DNA of 45,369 nt from NCBI GenBank assembly GCA_019116245.1, contig DXCC01000028.1, forward strand, positions 1 to 45,369, written 5' to 3'. The first letter of the stretch is position 1; each line of letters starts with the position of its first letter. The notes beneath the pieces are model-generated. The model searched no databases. It was not told where the DNA came from and worked only from the letters and a program-made list of their open reading frames with translations. The translations under genes were made by a program, and so were the position numbers. Origin of the DNA: Candidatus Tidjanibacter faecipullorum (GTDB taxonomy: Bacteria; Bacteroidota; Bacteroidia; Bacteroidales; Rikenellaceae). This document shows, piece by piece, positions 25,238 to 33,883 of the stretch.

Positions 25238-27091
25238 CTACAAATCCGAATACGAGGGGACATCCGTGCCGGCCGCGCGGGTACCGTTGTAGACACCGGT
25301 ACGGGCGTTGCCGCCGTTGATTACCACGTTGGTGTAGGTATTGTTGGCGTTATCCACGTATTCGTTCCAGTCGTTGCCGACGATCGGTTTGGCCTGACGG
25401 CGCGAACCGTCTTCGGCGCTCTCGGCCGTGATCGTTACGTTCTCTACCGAGCAGTCTTTGATCAGGCCCGTGCAGCGACCGGCAATGCCGCCCGTGTAGA
25501 ACTCGGTCTCGCCGGGGATGATTGCGCCGGATCCGCGGACATTGGTGAGCGCGGCGTTCGTTACCGTGCAGTTGGTGATCCGGGATGCTCCGCCGAGTTC
25601 GTTGCCGCTGTATGAGCCGCCGACAACAATGCCGCCGCCCGTCTCGACCGAACCGACAATACCGCCGACGTACGAGTTCTTTACATAGCCGTAGTAACCG
25701 GACTGGTCGATCGAGATGGTTCCGGTGAAGGAGCAGTTGGTGGCAACCAGCGCCGCATTGTTCGGTACGAAGCCTACCAGGCCGCCGCCGAACATGTGCG
25801 TAGCGTCGTCGTGACGGCTGGCCGTGATGTTGCCCGAGCCGTGTACGTTGTCGAGCGTGAGGGTGCCGGACTCAACCAGACCGACGATCAGGCCGCCGTC
25901 GCCGGCGTTGCCGTCGAGGGTACCTGCGTTGATCGTTACGTTGGATACGGAAGCATCGCCCGTCGTGTTGCCGAAGACGCCGGCCTGCGGGTTGGATACG
26001 CTGCCGACAGCGGTCAGGTCGATCGTGTGGCCGTCACCGTCGAACGTGCCGGCAAAGTCGGTGATGTTCGGGAAAGAGGAGAACGTAACGTCCTCGGTCA
26101 GCACGTAGTTGCCGCTCTTGTTGTTGTTGATCGCCTCCACGAAGTTGCTCGAATCGAGGAATTTCACCTCCTCCGAGGCAGCTGTGCCGAAGTCGATGTT
26201 CAGTCTGTAGCGCGTCGAGGGAGCCAGTTCGTTCGGCGTGTTGAAGGAAACCTTGCAGAGCGAGCCGGCCGTGGGATCCATTGTCGAGTAGGTTACAACC
26301 TCTACGTTCAGTTGCGTGGCGGCCGTGAACTTGATCGGGATGATGCTGGCCATGCCGTAGGTGAGGTCGTTCTCGGCGTCGGCACGCAGGTAGATGGCCG
26401 TCTCGGCGAACTGATCCGACGAAAAACTCAGGTCGGAGAAGTTTACCGTAGCGTCCGTGGCGAAGTTGTACCCGTCGAGGCTGAGGGTGATGTATTTGAT
26501 CTGCTCGTTCTCCGGCAGATTGTTTACGATGACGTCCAGACGGGTGAAGAACGGGGTGAAATTGATGACCTCGTCGATAACGAGTTCCTGAGCGTCAGCG
26601 GTAACGTTCCACGGGCCTTCCATTACGGCCAGGCCAAGGTTGTGGGCGGAGTGGTCGCCGTTCTGCTCGGTCGGAAGGGTAAAGGAGAGCGATCCGTGGG
26701 CAATGTTCGGGGTGACGTTGATGTTTGCACCGTTGTAGTAGGCATAGATGCGGTCGATGGTTACGTCGGCGTTCGAAACGGGGATGGAAATCTGACCCTC
26801 GAAACCGGTCTGGCGGCCGGCCTCCTGAGCGGTCAGCTCGGCGTGGTGAATCTGGCTGTCGCTGGTGACGGCGAAAACGGAAATGACGTCGCCGGCTTCC
26901 CAGTTGGCTTCAACGGATTCGTCGTAGGAGATGCGGGTGCCATCGGCCGCCAGGGTCTCGGCTTTGTCGGCACCGATGAAGAGATCGATCGTGCGCAATG
27001 CGACAGGATCGGTTTGCTGTGCGGGCTGCGCACAGGCAGTCAGGGCGAGCAGGACCGAAGCGGCTGCTCCTTTCAGAAAGTTGATGTTCAT
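25238..27091 (-). CDS. Fimbrillin-like surface lipoprotein with GLUG-type beta-helix repeats
   Basis: The 617-aa product has a lipoprotein signal: hydrophobic segment then lipobox LTAC with C20 as the lipidated residue. The first 315 residues or so resemble fimbrillin/Mfa-like domains of Bacteroidetes (VIDRIYAYY-type strands, a FTRLDVIVNNLP stretch, then SLCKVSFNTPNELAPSTRY). From about 340 to 600 there are imperfect glycine- and asparagine-rich repeats (AGTFDGDGHTIDL, GGGLVGFV, VGGIVGSV, TGGIAGRC) typical of GLUG right-handed beta-helices. It could be a pilus tip or adhesin subunit, or a glycan-binding protein. The ATG at 27091 places the lipobox correctly; an earlier in-frame ATG at 27127 overlaps the small gene upstream. 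Confidence 0.82.
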   Translation of the reverse strand: MNINFLKGAAASVLLALTACAQPAQQTDPVALRTIDLFIGADKAETLAADGTRISYDESVEANWEAGDVISVFAVTSDSQIHHAELTAQEAGRQTGFEGQISIPVSNADVTIDRIYAYYNGANINVTPNIAHGSLSFTLPTEQNGDHSAHNLGLAVMEGPWNVTADAQELVIDEVINFTPFFTRLDVIVNNLPENEQIKYITLSLDGYNFATDATVNFSDLSFSSDQFAETAIYLRADAENDLTYGMASIIPIKFTAATQLNVEVVTYSTMDPTAGSLCKVSFNTPNELAPSTRYRLNIDFGTAASEEVKFLDSSNFVEAINNNKSGNYVLTEDVTFSSFPNITDFAGTFDGDGHTIDLTAVGSVSNPQAGVFGNTTGDASVSNVTINAGTLDGNAGDGGLIVGLVESGTLTLDNVHGSGNITASRHDDATHMFGGGLVGFVPNNAALVATNCSFTGTISIDQSGYYGYVKNSYVGGIVGSVETGGGIVVGGSYSGNELGGASRITNCTVTNAALTNVRGSGAIIPGETEFYTGGIAGRCTGLIKDCSVENVTITAESAEDGSRRQAKPIVGNDWNEYVDNANNTYTNVVINGGNARTGVYNGTRAAGTDVPSYSDL

Positions 27092-27113
27092 AATCAGATA
27101 AGCAAGGTTAGCA

Positions 27114-27275
27114 TTAGAATTGAACATAGCTGTCGGAGGTGGGCGTCAACTCGCCTCCTTCCTGGTGGTCGCCTACGGTTCCCGACAGGGCAATGCCTTG
27201 TTCGGTCTGTACGCAGATGTACTCAATCTGTGGAGCGCAGTAGGGCATGCGCGTTTCGCAGTTTCTGATTTTCAT
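27114..27275 (-). CDS. 53-aa conserved-type small protein upstream of the lipoprotein gene
   Basis: A short open frame on the minus strand runs from ATG at 27275 to TAA at 27116-27114. It starts MKIRNCETRMPYCAPQIEYI and ends with DHQEGGELTPTSDSYVQF. The core pattern (aromatic, APxIE, a V or T, EQGIALSG, then an acidic Gly-rich piece) resembles tiny proteins that I recall preceding fimbrillin- or BACON-type lipoprotein genes in Bacteroidetes. It has no signal peptide and three cysteines. It ends 22 bases before the lipoprotein ATG and lies between that gene and a consensus promoter, so it is the first gene of a two-gene operon. Function unknown. Confidence 0.72.
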   Translation of the reverse strand: MKIRNCETRMPYCAPQIEYICVQTEQGIALSGTVGDHQEGGELTPTSDSYVQF

Positions 27276-27744
27276 AAAAAATGGAGTAAATTTTAAATGA
27301 TTTTTTTATTGTTGTTTGACAATTAGCTGATTACGTTGGGGTGTATGATTCGTTTTGAGACAATCTTATCACCACAAAGATAAAAAAATATGTCTTTTGA
27401 AACAATATAATTTTGCTCAAAACTGATTTTTAATACTAAAACATTCACAATGTATTGATTGTTTGCATTTATACCTATGCTATGTGAATATGAATTTATA
27501 TAAATCTTGTTAATGAGTTGCAGACGAAAGGTTTAGGTTTAGCAAAACGGAGACTTGTACATTAAGTATGTGGTGAGGAAATGCATTTATGGTAAGCGCG
27601 AAGGGGCGATTGGACGGAGCGGGCGGACTTGCGGAACCGGAACTTTTTGCGTTATTTTGCGTTCGGTCTGACAGACGGCCTGCCAGCAGAGGGTTGGTAT
27701 GCTATTTGAATCGTTAAGGGCAGAAAATATAAAAATTGACTACC
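27276..27744. other. AT-rich intergenic region upstream of divergent operons
   Basis: About 470 bases separate the small gene (-) from grpE (+). The part from 27280 to 27590 is far richer in A and T than anything else before 42 kb. It holds the promoter for the lipoprotein operon and an isolated plus-strand TAATTTTG (27408-27415), which would leave a leader of over 300 bases for grpE. I see no gene, RNA or repeat in it. Confidence 0.6.
27375..27405 (-). promoter_or_regulatory. Promoter of the small-protein and lipoprotein operon
   Basis: On the minus strand TTG (27405-27403), 20 bases and TATCTTTG (27382-27375) match the consensus. Transcription from about 27368 gives a leader of about 92 bases to the 53-codon gene. 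Confidence 0.65.
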
Positions 27745-28332
27745 ATGCGTAAAGATAAGGAACAACAAGAGGCTGCTGAAGAGCAGGTTAAGTCGTCTGA
27801 AGCGACCGAATCAAAAGCTGCCGAGCAGACGGAGGAAGCTTCCGGTGATGCCAAAATGGCAGACAAGGAGGCGAAAGCCGAGGATGCATCGGAAAAAATG
27901 GCAGCCGAAATTGCCGAGTGGCGGGACAAGTATGTGCGCCTGTCGGCCGAGTTTGACAACTATCGCAAGCGGACGCTGAAGGAGAAAATGGATCTGATGT
28001 CGTCGGCGGGCGAGGATGTCATCAAGTCGCTGCTGCCGGTCATGGACGATCTGGAGCGGGCGCTGGCCGCAACGGAAAAGGCTTCGGATGTGGCTGCCGT
28101 ACGCGAGGGGGTCGTGCTGATCTCCAACAAGCTGCGCGATACGTTGCGCGGCCGCGGGCTGGCCGAGATCGAGGCGGTCGGCCAGGAGCTGGATACCGAT
28201 TTCCATGAAGCGGTAGCCAAAATCCCGGCACAGGACGAAGCGCAGAAGGGACGCATCATCGATGTCGTGCAGAAAGGATATAAGCTGAACGACAAGGTGA
28301 TCCGTCACAGCAAGGTCGTTGTGGGCGAATAG
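27745..28332 (+). CDS. grpE: GrpE nucleotide exchange factor
   Basis: GrpE releases ADP from DnaK. The 195-aa protein has a highly charged N-terminal region rich in Glu, Lys and Ala (1-55), a long coiled-coil dimer helix (EIAEWRDKYVRLSAEFDNYRKR), and the C-terminal beta domain with the family end ILPxVQKGYKLNDKVIRHSKVVV-like sequence (VVQKGYKLNDKVIRHSKV). The ATG at 27745 is chosen; a TTG nine bases upstream is possible but unneeded. dnaJ follows after 56 bases. No CIRCE inverted repeat is present, so HrcA control is unlikely. Confidence 0.95.
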   Translation: MRKDKEQQEAAEEQVKSSEATESKAAEQTEEASGDAKMADKEAKAEDASEKMAAEIAEWRDKYVRLSAEFDNYRKRTLKEKMDLMSSAGEDVIKSLLPVMDDLERALAATEKASDVAAVREGVVLISNKLRDTLRGRGLAEIEAVGQELDTDFHEAVAKIPAQDEAQKGRIIDVVQKGYKLNDKVIRHSKVVVGE

Positions 28333-28388
28333 GCCTGCCGACCCGATACGAAACAGGAATGAAACGAGAGGGGAGGTGACCCGGATAT

Positions 28389-29570
28389 ATGGAAAAAAGA
28401 GACTACTATGAAGTGCTGGGCGTGGATCGCAACGCCAGCGCGGACGAGATAAAGAAGGCCTACCGGAAGGCGGCCCTGAAATACCATCCCGACAAGAACC
28501 CGGGAAACAAGGAGGCCGAGGAGAAATTCAAGGAGGCTGCCGAGGCGTATGACGTATTGAGCAATCCCGACAAGAAGGCCCGTTACGACCAGTTCGGCCA
28601 TGCTGGCATGAGTGGCGCGGCCGGTGGCGGAGCCTACAGCAGTGGCGGTTTCTCGATGGAGGATATCTTCAGTCAGTTCGGCGACATCTTCGGAGGCCAT
28701 TTCGGAGGCGGTCATTTCAGCCAGTTTGGCGGTTTTGGCGGATTCGGCGGGTCGGCCGGCGGCGGTCGCCGCGTGAACCGCGGTTCGGATCTGCGTGTCA
28801 AGGTCAAACTGACCCTGGCCGAGGTGGTGAACGGTACAACCAAGAAACTCAAGATCAGCAAATATATCCCCTGTGACCAGTGCTCCGGCAGCGGAGCCCG
28901 GACGGCCGGCGGTGTGGGCAAATGTTCGACCTGCCACGGTACGGGTGTGGTTACCGAAGTGGTGGACAGCTTCTTCGGACGGGCCCAGACGCAGCGTGTC
29001 TGCCCGACCTGTCAGGGTACGGGCGAGGTAGTGACCGATCCGTGTCCCAAGTGCAAGGGCGAGGGTGTGATCCGCGGCGAAGAGGTCGTGGAGGTGCGCA
29101 TCCCGGCCGGTGTTGGCGAGGGCATGCAGCTGTCGGTCAGCGGCAAGGGCAATGCGGCCCGTCGCGGCGGCGTGAATGGCGACCTGCTGGTTGTGATCGA
29201 GGAGGAGCGCAATCCGCAGCTGGTGCGCGACGGCAACGACCTGATCCACAATCACAAGATCTCGATGACAACGGCCCTGCTGGGCGGTACGATCGAGGTG
29301 CCGACCGTCGAGGGCCGTGCCAAGGTCAAGGTGGCTGCCGGTACGAAGGCGGGCAGCGTATTGCGGCTGCGCGACAAGGGTATTCCGGATGTGAACGGCC
29401 GTGGCCGCGGTGACATTCTGGTCGTTGTGGATATTGATGTGCCGACGCGTCTGTCGGCCGAGGAGAAGCGGTTGCTCGAACAGCTCGCCGCACAGCCTTC
29501 CTTCAAGGAGGTGGACAACAGCCGCAGCGAACAGAATATTTTCGAGCGGATGCGGAACTTCTTCCGGTAA
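28389..29570 (+). CDS. dnaJ: DnaJ co-chaperone (type I Hsp40)
   Basis: DnaJ brings unfolded proteins to DnaK and triggers its ATPase. The 393-aa protein shows all type I parts: the J domain with HPD at 33-35, a glycine- and phenylalanine-rich linker (about 75-130, with many GGF repeats), a zinc domain of four CxxCxGxG repeats ([32 protein letters not shown], about 160-225), and the C-terminal substrate-binding domain. All eight zinc cysteines are present. It follows grpE in the same direction and probably in one operon. Confidence 0.97.
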   Translation: MEKRDYYEVLGVDRNASADEIKKAYRKAALKYHPDKNPGNKEAEEKFKEAAEAYDVLSNPDKKARYDQFGHAGMSGAAGGGAYSSGGFSMEDIFSQFGDIFGGHFGGGHFSQFGGFGGFGGSAGGGRRVNRGSDLRVKVKLTLAEVVNGTTKKLKISKYIPCDQCSGSGARTAGGVGKCSTCHGTGVVTEVVDSFFGRAQTQRVCPTCQGTGEVVTDPCPKCKGEGVIRGEEVVEVRIPAGVGEGMQLSVSGKGNAARRGGVNGDLLVVIEEERNPQLVRDGNDLIHNHKISMTTALLGGTIEVPTVEGRAKVKVAAGTKAGSVLRLRDKGIPDVNGRGRGDILVVVDIDVPTRLSAEEKRLLEQLAAQPSFKEVDNSRSEQNIFERMRNFFR

Positions 29571-29574
29571 CGGT

Positions 29575-29582
29575 TATATTTG
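29575..29582 (+). promoter_or_regulatory. -7 element for the tail-anchored protein and mutL
   Basis: TATATTTG matches TAnnTTTG exactly, four bases after the dnaJ stop. The predicted start near 29589 gives a leader of about 95 bases that contains a hairpin. No -33 box is seen. Confidence 0.45.
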
Positions 29583-29603
29583 TTGCAACAGCATAGAGAA
29601 ACG

Positions 29604-29642
29604 ACGTTCGCATCCGGCGGCGAGAGCTGTGGGTGCGAACGT
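29604..29642 (+). terminator. 12-bp hairpin between dnaJ and the 94-aa gene
   Basis: ACGTTCGCATCC (29604-29615) pairs with GGGTGCGAACGT (29631-29642), with one G-T pair and a 15-base loop. It could terminate dnaJ or, if the promoter just upstream is real, be a structured leader. Confidence 0.4.
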
Positions 29643-29683
29643 ACTCGTTATAACGGAAACGGACAAAACCAAGCAAGAACGAT

Positions 29684-29968
29684 ATGGCACGATTCTTTTA
29701 TACGCCCAAACCGCGGCAGTTCTCCTACAAGCCGCGCTTCTACGACCCGGAGAAGGAGGCCCGCGAGAAGCGGCGCGAAGAGTTGCTCGGCGTCCGGCCG
29801 GCCGAGGGTGAGGAGTATGTGCCCGGCGAGTTGCTGCGTCGCCGCCGGATGCAGCGCATGATGGAGGATGCCACGGCCGCGCGCCGCAAGAAACAGAAGG
29901 GGAGCGGATTGCTGCTGGTGGCTTTCATTGTGCTGCTGATCGTGGCGTTCCTCTGGTTGTCCGCCTAA
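29684..29968 (+). CDS. 94-aa tail-anchored basic protein upstream of mutL
   Basis: The product is strongly basic. It starts with an aromatic-proline segment (ARFFYTPKPRQFSYKPRFYD) followed by a charged helix (PEKEAREKRREELLG), a second basic helix (LLRRRRMQRMM, ARRKKQK) and one C-terminal membrane helix (LLLVAFIVLLIVAFLWL) reaching almost to the end. This predicts a cytoplasm-facing domain anchored by its tail. I recall similar small proteins beside mutL in Bacteroidetes, but no function. It ends 18 bases before mutL, so the two are probably co-transcribed. Confidence 0.8.
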   Translation: MARFFYTPKPRQFSYKPRFYDPEKEAREKRREELLGVRPAEGEEYVPGELLRRRRMQRMMEDATAARRKKQKGSGLLLVAFIVLLIVAFLWLSA

Positions 29969-29986
29969 ATTTCGGAGAACGCGCGT

Positions 29987-31831
29987 ATGGCCGATAAAAT
30001 CAGACTGCTGCCCGACACGGTGGCCAGTCAGATCGCAGCGGGCGAGGTGGTCAACCGGCCCGCTTCGGTCGTTAAGGAGATGATGGAAAATGCGGTGGAT
30101 GCCGGTGCCACAAGCGTGACGGTAAGCTATCGCAACGGCGGCAAGGAGCTCATCCGGGTGATCGACGACGGCGAAGGGATGTCGCCCGTGGATGCCCGCA
30201 TGGCTTTCGACAAGCACGCCACCAGCAAGATTACCCGCATCGAGGATGTGTATGCCCTGCATACGTTCGGCTTCCGGGGTGAGGCGCTGGCCTCCATTGC
30301 CGCCATTGCCCATGTGGAACTGACCACGCGCCGGCGGGAGGATGAACTGGGCACGCGGCTGGTCATCGAGGGCAGCCGCTTCCAGGAGCAGGAGACGGTC
30401 GTGGCCCCCGCAGGCAGCCAGTTTGCCGTCAAGAACCTCTTTTTCAATGTTCCGGCCCGCCGCCGGGCGCTGGACAAGAGTACGACCGAGCCGCGCCATA
30501 TTGCCGAGGAGTTCCGGCGGGTGGCCATGTGTCACCCAGAGATGGCTTTCTCGCTCTACGGCGAGGAGGCTCCGGTCTACAACCTGCAGCCCTCGGGGCT
30601 GAAGCAGCGGATCGTCGGCCTGATGGGCAAGTCGGTCGGCAGCCGCCTGCTGGAGGTGGGAACGCAGACTTCGCTGGTGCGCCTGACCGGCTTTGTGGGG
30701 ACGACCGACTCGTGCAAGCAGACCAACCGTGAGCAGTATCTCTACGTCAACGGCCGCTATTTCAAGAGCCCCTATTTTCACAAGGCCATTCTGCAGGCGT
30801 ATGAAAAACTGATTCCGGCCGGCACGCAACCCTCCTATTTCCTCTTTTTCGAGGTCGATCCCGACAAGATCGATGTCAACATCCATCCGCAGAAGATCGA
30901 GGTGCGTTTCGACGACGGCCCCGCCATCTGGCAGATTGTCCATGCGGCCGTGCGCGAGGCGCTGGCCAAGACCGGAGCGGTGCCGCTGATGGATTTCGAC
31001 GAGCGGGACCATGTCGAGATCCCCGTGGTCAAGGCCGACGACCGGATCGGCACCGTACCTCCCATCGTGATGCACCCGGGCTACAATCCGTTCCGTAGCG
31101 AGACGGCCGGGCGACGCTCTTCCGCCGGGCTTTCCGATTTCGCACAGCCGTACGATACGCTCGCGTCGCTTGACCGCGAGACGGCCGTGGAGCGGTTCGA
31201 CCGTTCCGAACTGGCCTACATCGAGGGGGGCGAGGAGGAGCAGACCCTGCCGCTGGGGCAGGGTGAGGAGTCGCTGCGGGGAGCTGTTCAGCTGGCCGGC
31301 GGGTATGCCGTGGCGGCTGCGGCCGACGGCATGGTGCTGGTCGACCTGCGGCGTGCCCGGGAGGCGATTCTCTTCGAAAGGTACGCCATGACGGTGGACA
31401 ACGAGCGGGCGGTGACCCAGAAACTGATGTTTCCCGAGAAGTTTGCCTGTTCGCTTGACGATCTGCAACTGTTGCGCGAGCGGCAGGGCGATTTTGCCGC
31501 ATTCGGATTCGAGTATGCCTGTGGGGAGAACGATGTCGAGGTGACCGGCATTCCGGCCGATGTGACGATGGATGACGTGCAGGAGGTACTGTATGACATG
31601 ATCGATGCCGTGCGCGACGAGCAGCTGCCGGATGCCGAGCGGCGCGAACGGCTGGCGGCCGTGCTGGCCCGGGACGGGGCACAGCGGGATCCAGGCGGTT
31701 ACTCCGAGGGGGAGATGACCGCCATTCTGGAGATGCTCTCCGTCGGCGGGCGGTACAGTCATACGCACGATGGCCGTCCGGTGCTGATCCGCATGGGAAC
31801 GGACGAGATCCGGCGCCTGTTCCGCCGTTGA
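29987..31831 (+). CDS. mutL: DNA mismatch repair protein MutL
   Basis: MutL links mismatch recognition by MutS to strand removal. The 614-aa protein has an intact GHKL ATPase: ENAVDAGAT (Mg-binding asparagine, 34-42), IDDGEGM, DKHATSKI and FGFRGEALASI within the first 105 residues, then the NVPARRR region and a VNIHPQKIEVRF segment. The C-terminal dimerisation domain has D453, E459 and E464 in the spacing of the endonuclease motif DQHA(X)2E(X)4E, but the middle reads LRR instead of QHA. The CPHGRP-like end reads THDGRP. So the nuclease site looks degenerate. Confidence 0.95.
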   Translation: MADKIRLLPDTVASQIAAGEVVNRPASVVKEMMENAVDAGATSVTVSYRNGGKELIRVIDDGEGMSPVDARMAFDKHATSKITRIEDVYALHTFGFRGEALASIAAIAHVELTTRRREDELGTRLVIEGSRFQEQETVVAPAGSQFAVKNLFFNVPARRRALDKSTTEPRHIAEEFRRVAMCHPEMAFSLYGEEAPVYNLQPSGLKQRIVGLMGKSVGSRLLEVGTQTSLVRLTGFVGTTDSCKQTNREQYLYVNGRYFKSPYFHKAILQAYEKLIPAGTQPSYFLFFEVDPDKIDVNIHPQKIEVRFDDGPAIWQIVHAAVREALAKTGAVPLMDFDERDHVEIPVVKADDRIGTVPPIVMHPGYNPFRSETAGRRSSAGLSDFAQPYDTLASLDRETAVERFDRSELAYIEGGEEEQTLPLGQGEESLRGAVQLAGGYAVAAAADGMVLVDLRRAREAILFERYAMTVDNERAVTQKLMFPEKFACSLDDLQLLRERQGDFAAFGFEYACGENDVEVTGIPADVTMDDVQEVLYDMIDAVRDEQLPDAERRERLAAVLARDGAQRDPGGYSEGEMTAILEMLSVGGRYSHTHDGRPVLIRMGTDEIRRLFRR

Positions 31832-31882
31832 GACGCGGCGGAGCGTCGGGAGCATGCCGTCCGCAAAACAAAAAAATAGCGA

Positions 31883-31890
31883 TATATTTG
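31883..31890 (+). promoter_or_regulatory. -7 element for the rhomboid gene
   Basis: TATATTTG matches the consensus exactly in an A-rich setting between mutL and the rhomboid gene. The predicted start near 31897 leaves a leader of about 52 bases. Confidence 0.55.
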
Positions 31891-31948
31891 CAATGCGGAG
31901 CGGTCTGCGGCCGTTCTGCCTGAGAAAACAACGAAAAACGACCCAACC

Positions 31949-32620
31949 ATGATGACCTCCAACGGCGTGCTGCGAACGCCCCCAGTGGTGACCAATCTGC
32001 TGATTATAAACGTGCTGGTATTCCTGGCCGAAATTCTGTTGCCGGGCAGTGTCAGCAACCGGCTGATGGATTTCGGCGCCCTGCACTTCTGGGCGGGGGG
32101 CGGATTCCACATCTGGCAGCCGCTGACCTACATGTTCCTGCATGCTAATTTTTCGCACATCCTGTTCAACATGTTTGCCCTGTGGATGTTCGGCCGCGGA
32201 CTGGAGTATGAGATGGGAAGCCGCCGGTTTCTGACCTACTACCTGGTGTGCGGCGTCGGCGCCGCATTGATTCAGTTGGGTGTAAACTGGCTGGAATACA
32301 GCGCCATGTTGTCGTCGGGGACGGCGTCGCCCGCCGCATTGTGGAGCTATGCCCATGCAACGACGATCGGTGCCTCCGGTGCCGTGTTCGGCCTGCTGCT
32401 GGCTTTCGGCATGATGCATCCCAACAGCGTCATCATGCTGGTATTCCCCCCGATTGCCCTGAAGGCGAAATGGTTTGTCATCATCTACGGCGCGATCGAA
32501 CTGCTGGCCGGTGTGAGCGGAACGGGCGGTGGCGTGGCCCACTTTGCCCACCTGGGAGGCATGCTCTTCGGCTGGCTGCTGCTGCGCTGGTGGAAGAAGC
32601 GGGGAAGAATCTATTATTGA
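31949..32620 (+). CDS. Rhomboid family intramembrane serine protease
   Basis: Rhomboids cut membrane proteins within the lipid bilayer. This 223-aa protein has six predicted membrane helices. The catalytic serine is S143 in GASG, and the histidine is most likely H201 in AHLGG. The L1-loop and helix 2 features are also present: WQPLTYMFLHANFSHILFNM, with the conserved His and Asn, and FGRGLE. Active-site residues appear complete, so it should be a working protease. Substrates are unknown. It is the first gene of a likely three-gene unit with the EEP-family gene and dinB. Confidence 0.93.
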   Translation: MMTSNGVLRTPPVVTNLLIINVLVFLAEILLPGSVSNRLMDFGALHFWAGGGFHIWQPLTYMFLHANFSHILFNMFALWMFGRGLEYEMGSRRFLTYYLVCGVGAALIQLGVNWLEYSAMLSSGTASPAALWSYAHATTIGASGAVFGLLLAFGMMHPNSVIMLVFPPIALKAKWFVIIYGAIELLAGVSGTGGGVAHFAHLGGMLFGWLLLRWWKKRGRIYY

Positions 32621-32655
32621 CGGCTGCGGGCTGACCCGGCCGAAGAAACGGAACG

Positions 32656-33834
32656 ATGGAAGATTACGGATATTACAGACAGCGTTCGCGGGAGCGCAGG
32701 ACGCGGCAGGGCGGCGGTGGGCTGGCGCTGCGTGTGGCGGACGGCGTGATGGCGGTGGTGACGGCAGTGTGTTCGCTGCTGCTGATCGGTGCCATGACGG
32801 CGCGTTTCGTGAGTCCGGAGCGGATGTGGTGGCCCGCGCTGCTGGGGCTGATCTTCCCGGTGTTGTATGCGGCCGGGATCGTGTGCTGTTTGTGGTGGGT
32901 CGTGCGCTGGAAGCGGGTGGCCATTGCCGTGGCCGTGCTGTTGCTTTTCGGCCTCAAGCCGGCCGGCGCCTACTGGCAGCCCGACCTGCGGAAGCATTAC
33001 GGCGAGGAGGCCCCGTCCAAGTCCGACATCGTGGTGATGAGTTACAACGTCAAAGGGTTTGACAAACAGTTCGCCACCGAGGAGCAGACGACCCGGCAGT
33101 TGATTGCCGATCTGGCGAATGACAACTGTGTGGATATTCTCTGCTGTCAGGAGTTTGCCGGGGATGTCTCCGATCCGGAGATTCGCCCGATGTTGCCCGA
33201 TCTGCCCTATTTCCGGGTAGTGCCGTACGATTGCGATTCGGAGCGGACGGTGTACGGTGGACTGGCTGTTTTCAGCCGTTATCCGATTGTGGGGTGGAAG
33301 GCATTGCCTGCCCGCGACGAAGACCGTCTCTTTTCCATGTGGGCCGATGTGAAGATCGGCCGTGACACGGTGCGGGTGTTCAACAACCACCTCAATTCGA
33401 CCTATCTGGGCAGCAGCGACGTCGATTACCTGTCCAGTTTCCGTTTCGTGTCGGCCGAAGGGCGCAAGGCCCGCGTCGGCGACATCGTCCGGAAGCTGCG
33501 CGACAGCTACCGGAAGCGGGCTCCGCAGGCCGAAGCCATTGCGGAAGCCATTGCCGAATCGCCCTATCCGGTGATCGTGTGCGGCGACTTCAACGACACG
33601 CCCGCTTCGTATGCCTACCGGACGGTGCGCGGCAAGCGGCTGCGGGATTCCTTCATCACCAAGGGGCGCGGTCTGCAGGGCACCTATGACGGTTTCTTCA
33701 ACATGTTCCGCATCGACTACATCCTCACCGACCGGGAGGGTATCGAAGTGCTGGGCTACTATCCGTTCGATGTGCTCTATTCGGATCACATGCCCGTGGC
33801 GGCTGCCGTTGCGCTGACGGGGGCCGATGCGTAG
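32656..33834 (+). CDS. Membrane-bound endonuclease/exonuclease/phosphatase (EEP) family protein
   Basis: The 392-aa protein has an arginine-rich start (about 1-25), then about three membrane helices (about 28-110), then an EEP fold domain. The EEP core shows MSYNVKGFD, CCQEFAG (the metal-binding Glu), FNNHLNS, CGDFNDTPASYAYR (Asp and Asn), and the final SDHMPVAA with the catalytic His. The metal site looks complete. Family members are phosphodiesterases or phosphatases acting on DNA, lipids or inositol phosphates; an extracytoplasmic membrane location argues for a lipid or nucleic acid target outside the cytoplasm. The substrate is not identified. The gap to rhomboid is 35 bases and to dinB 49. 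Confidence 0.87.
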   Translation: MEDYGYYRQRSRERRTRQGGGGLALRVADGVMAVVTAVCSLLLIGAMTARFVSPERMWWPALLGLIFPVLYAAGIVCCLWWVVRWKRVAIAVAVLLLFGLKPAGAYWQPDLRKHYGEEAPSKSDIVVMSYNVKGFDKQFATEEQTTRQLIADLANDNCVDILCCQEFAGDVSDPEIRPMLPDLPYFRVVPYDCDSERTVYGGLAVFSRYPIVGWKALPARDEDRLFSMWADVKIGRDTVRVFNNHLNSTYLGSSDVDYLSSFRFVSAEGRKARVGDIVRKLRDSYRKRAPQAEAIAEAIAESPYPVIVCGDFNDTPASYAYRTVRGKRLRDSFITKGRGLQGTYDGFFNMFRIDYILTDREGIEVLGYYPFDVLYSDHMPVAAAVALTGADA

Positions 33835-33883
33835 CCGGGGGACGGAAACGGGTGGAAACCACAGGTTCCGGGGGGAGCCAATC

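Noticed and set aside
27600-27744. CIRCE element or other heat-shock operator before grpE
   Set aside because: No TTAGCACTC-type inverted repeat was seen.
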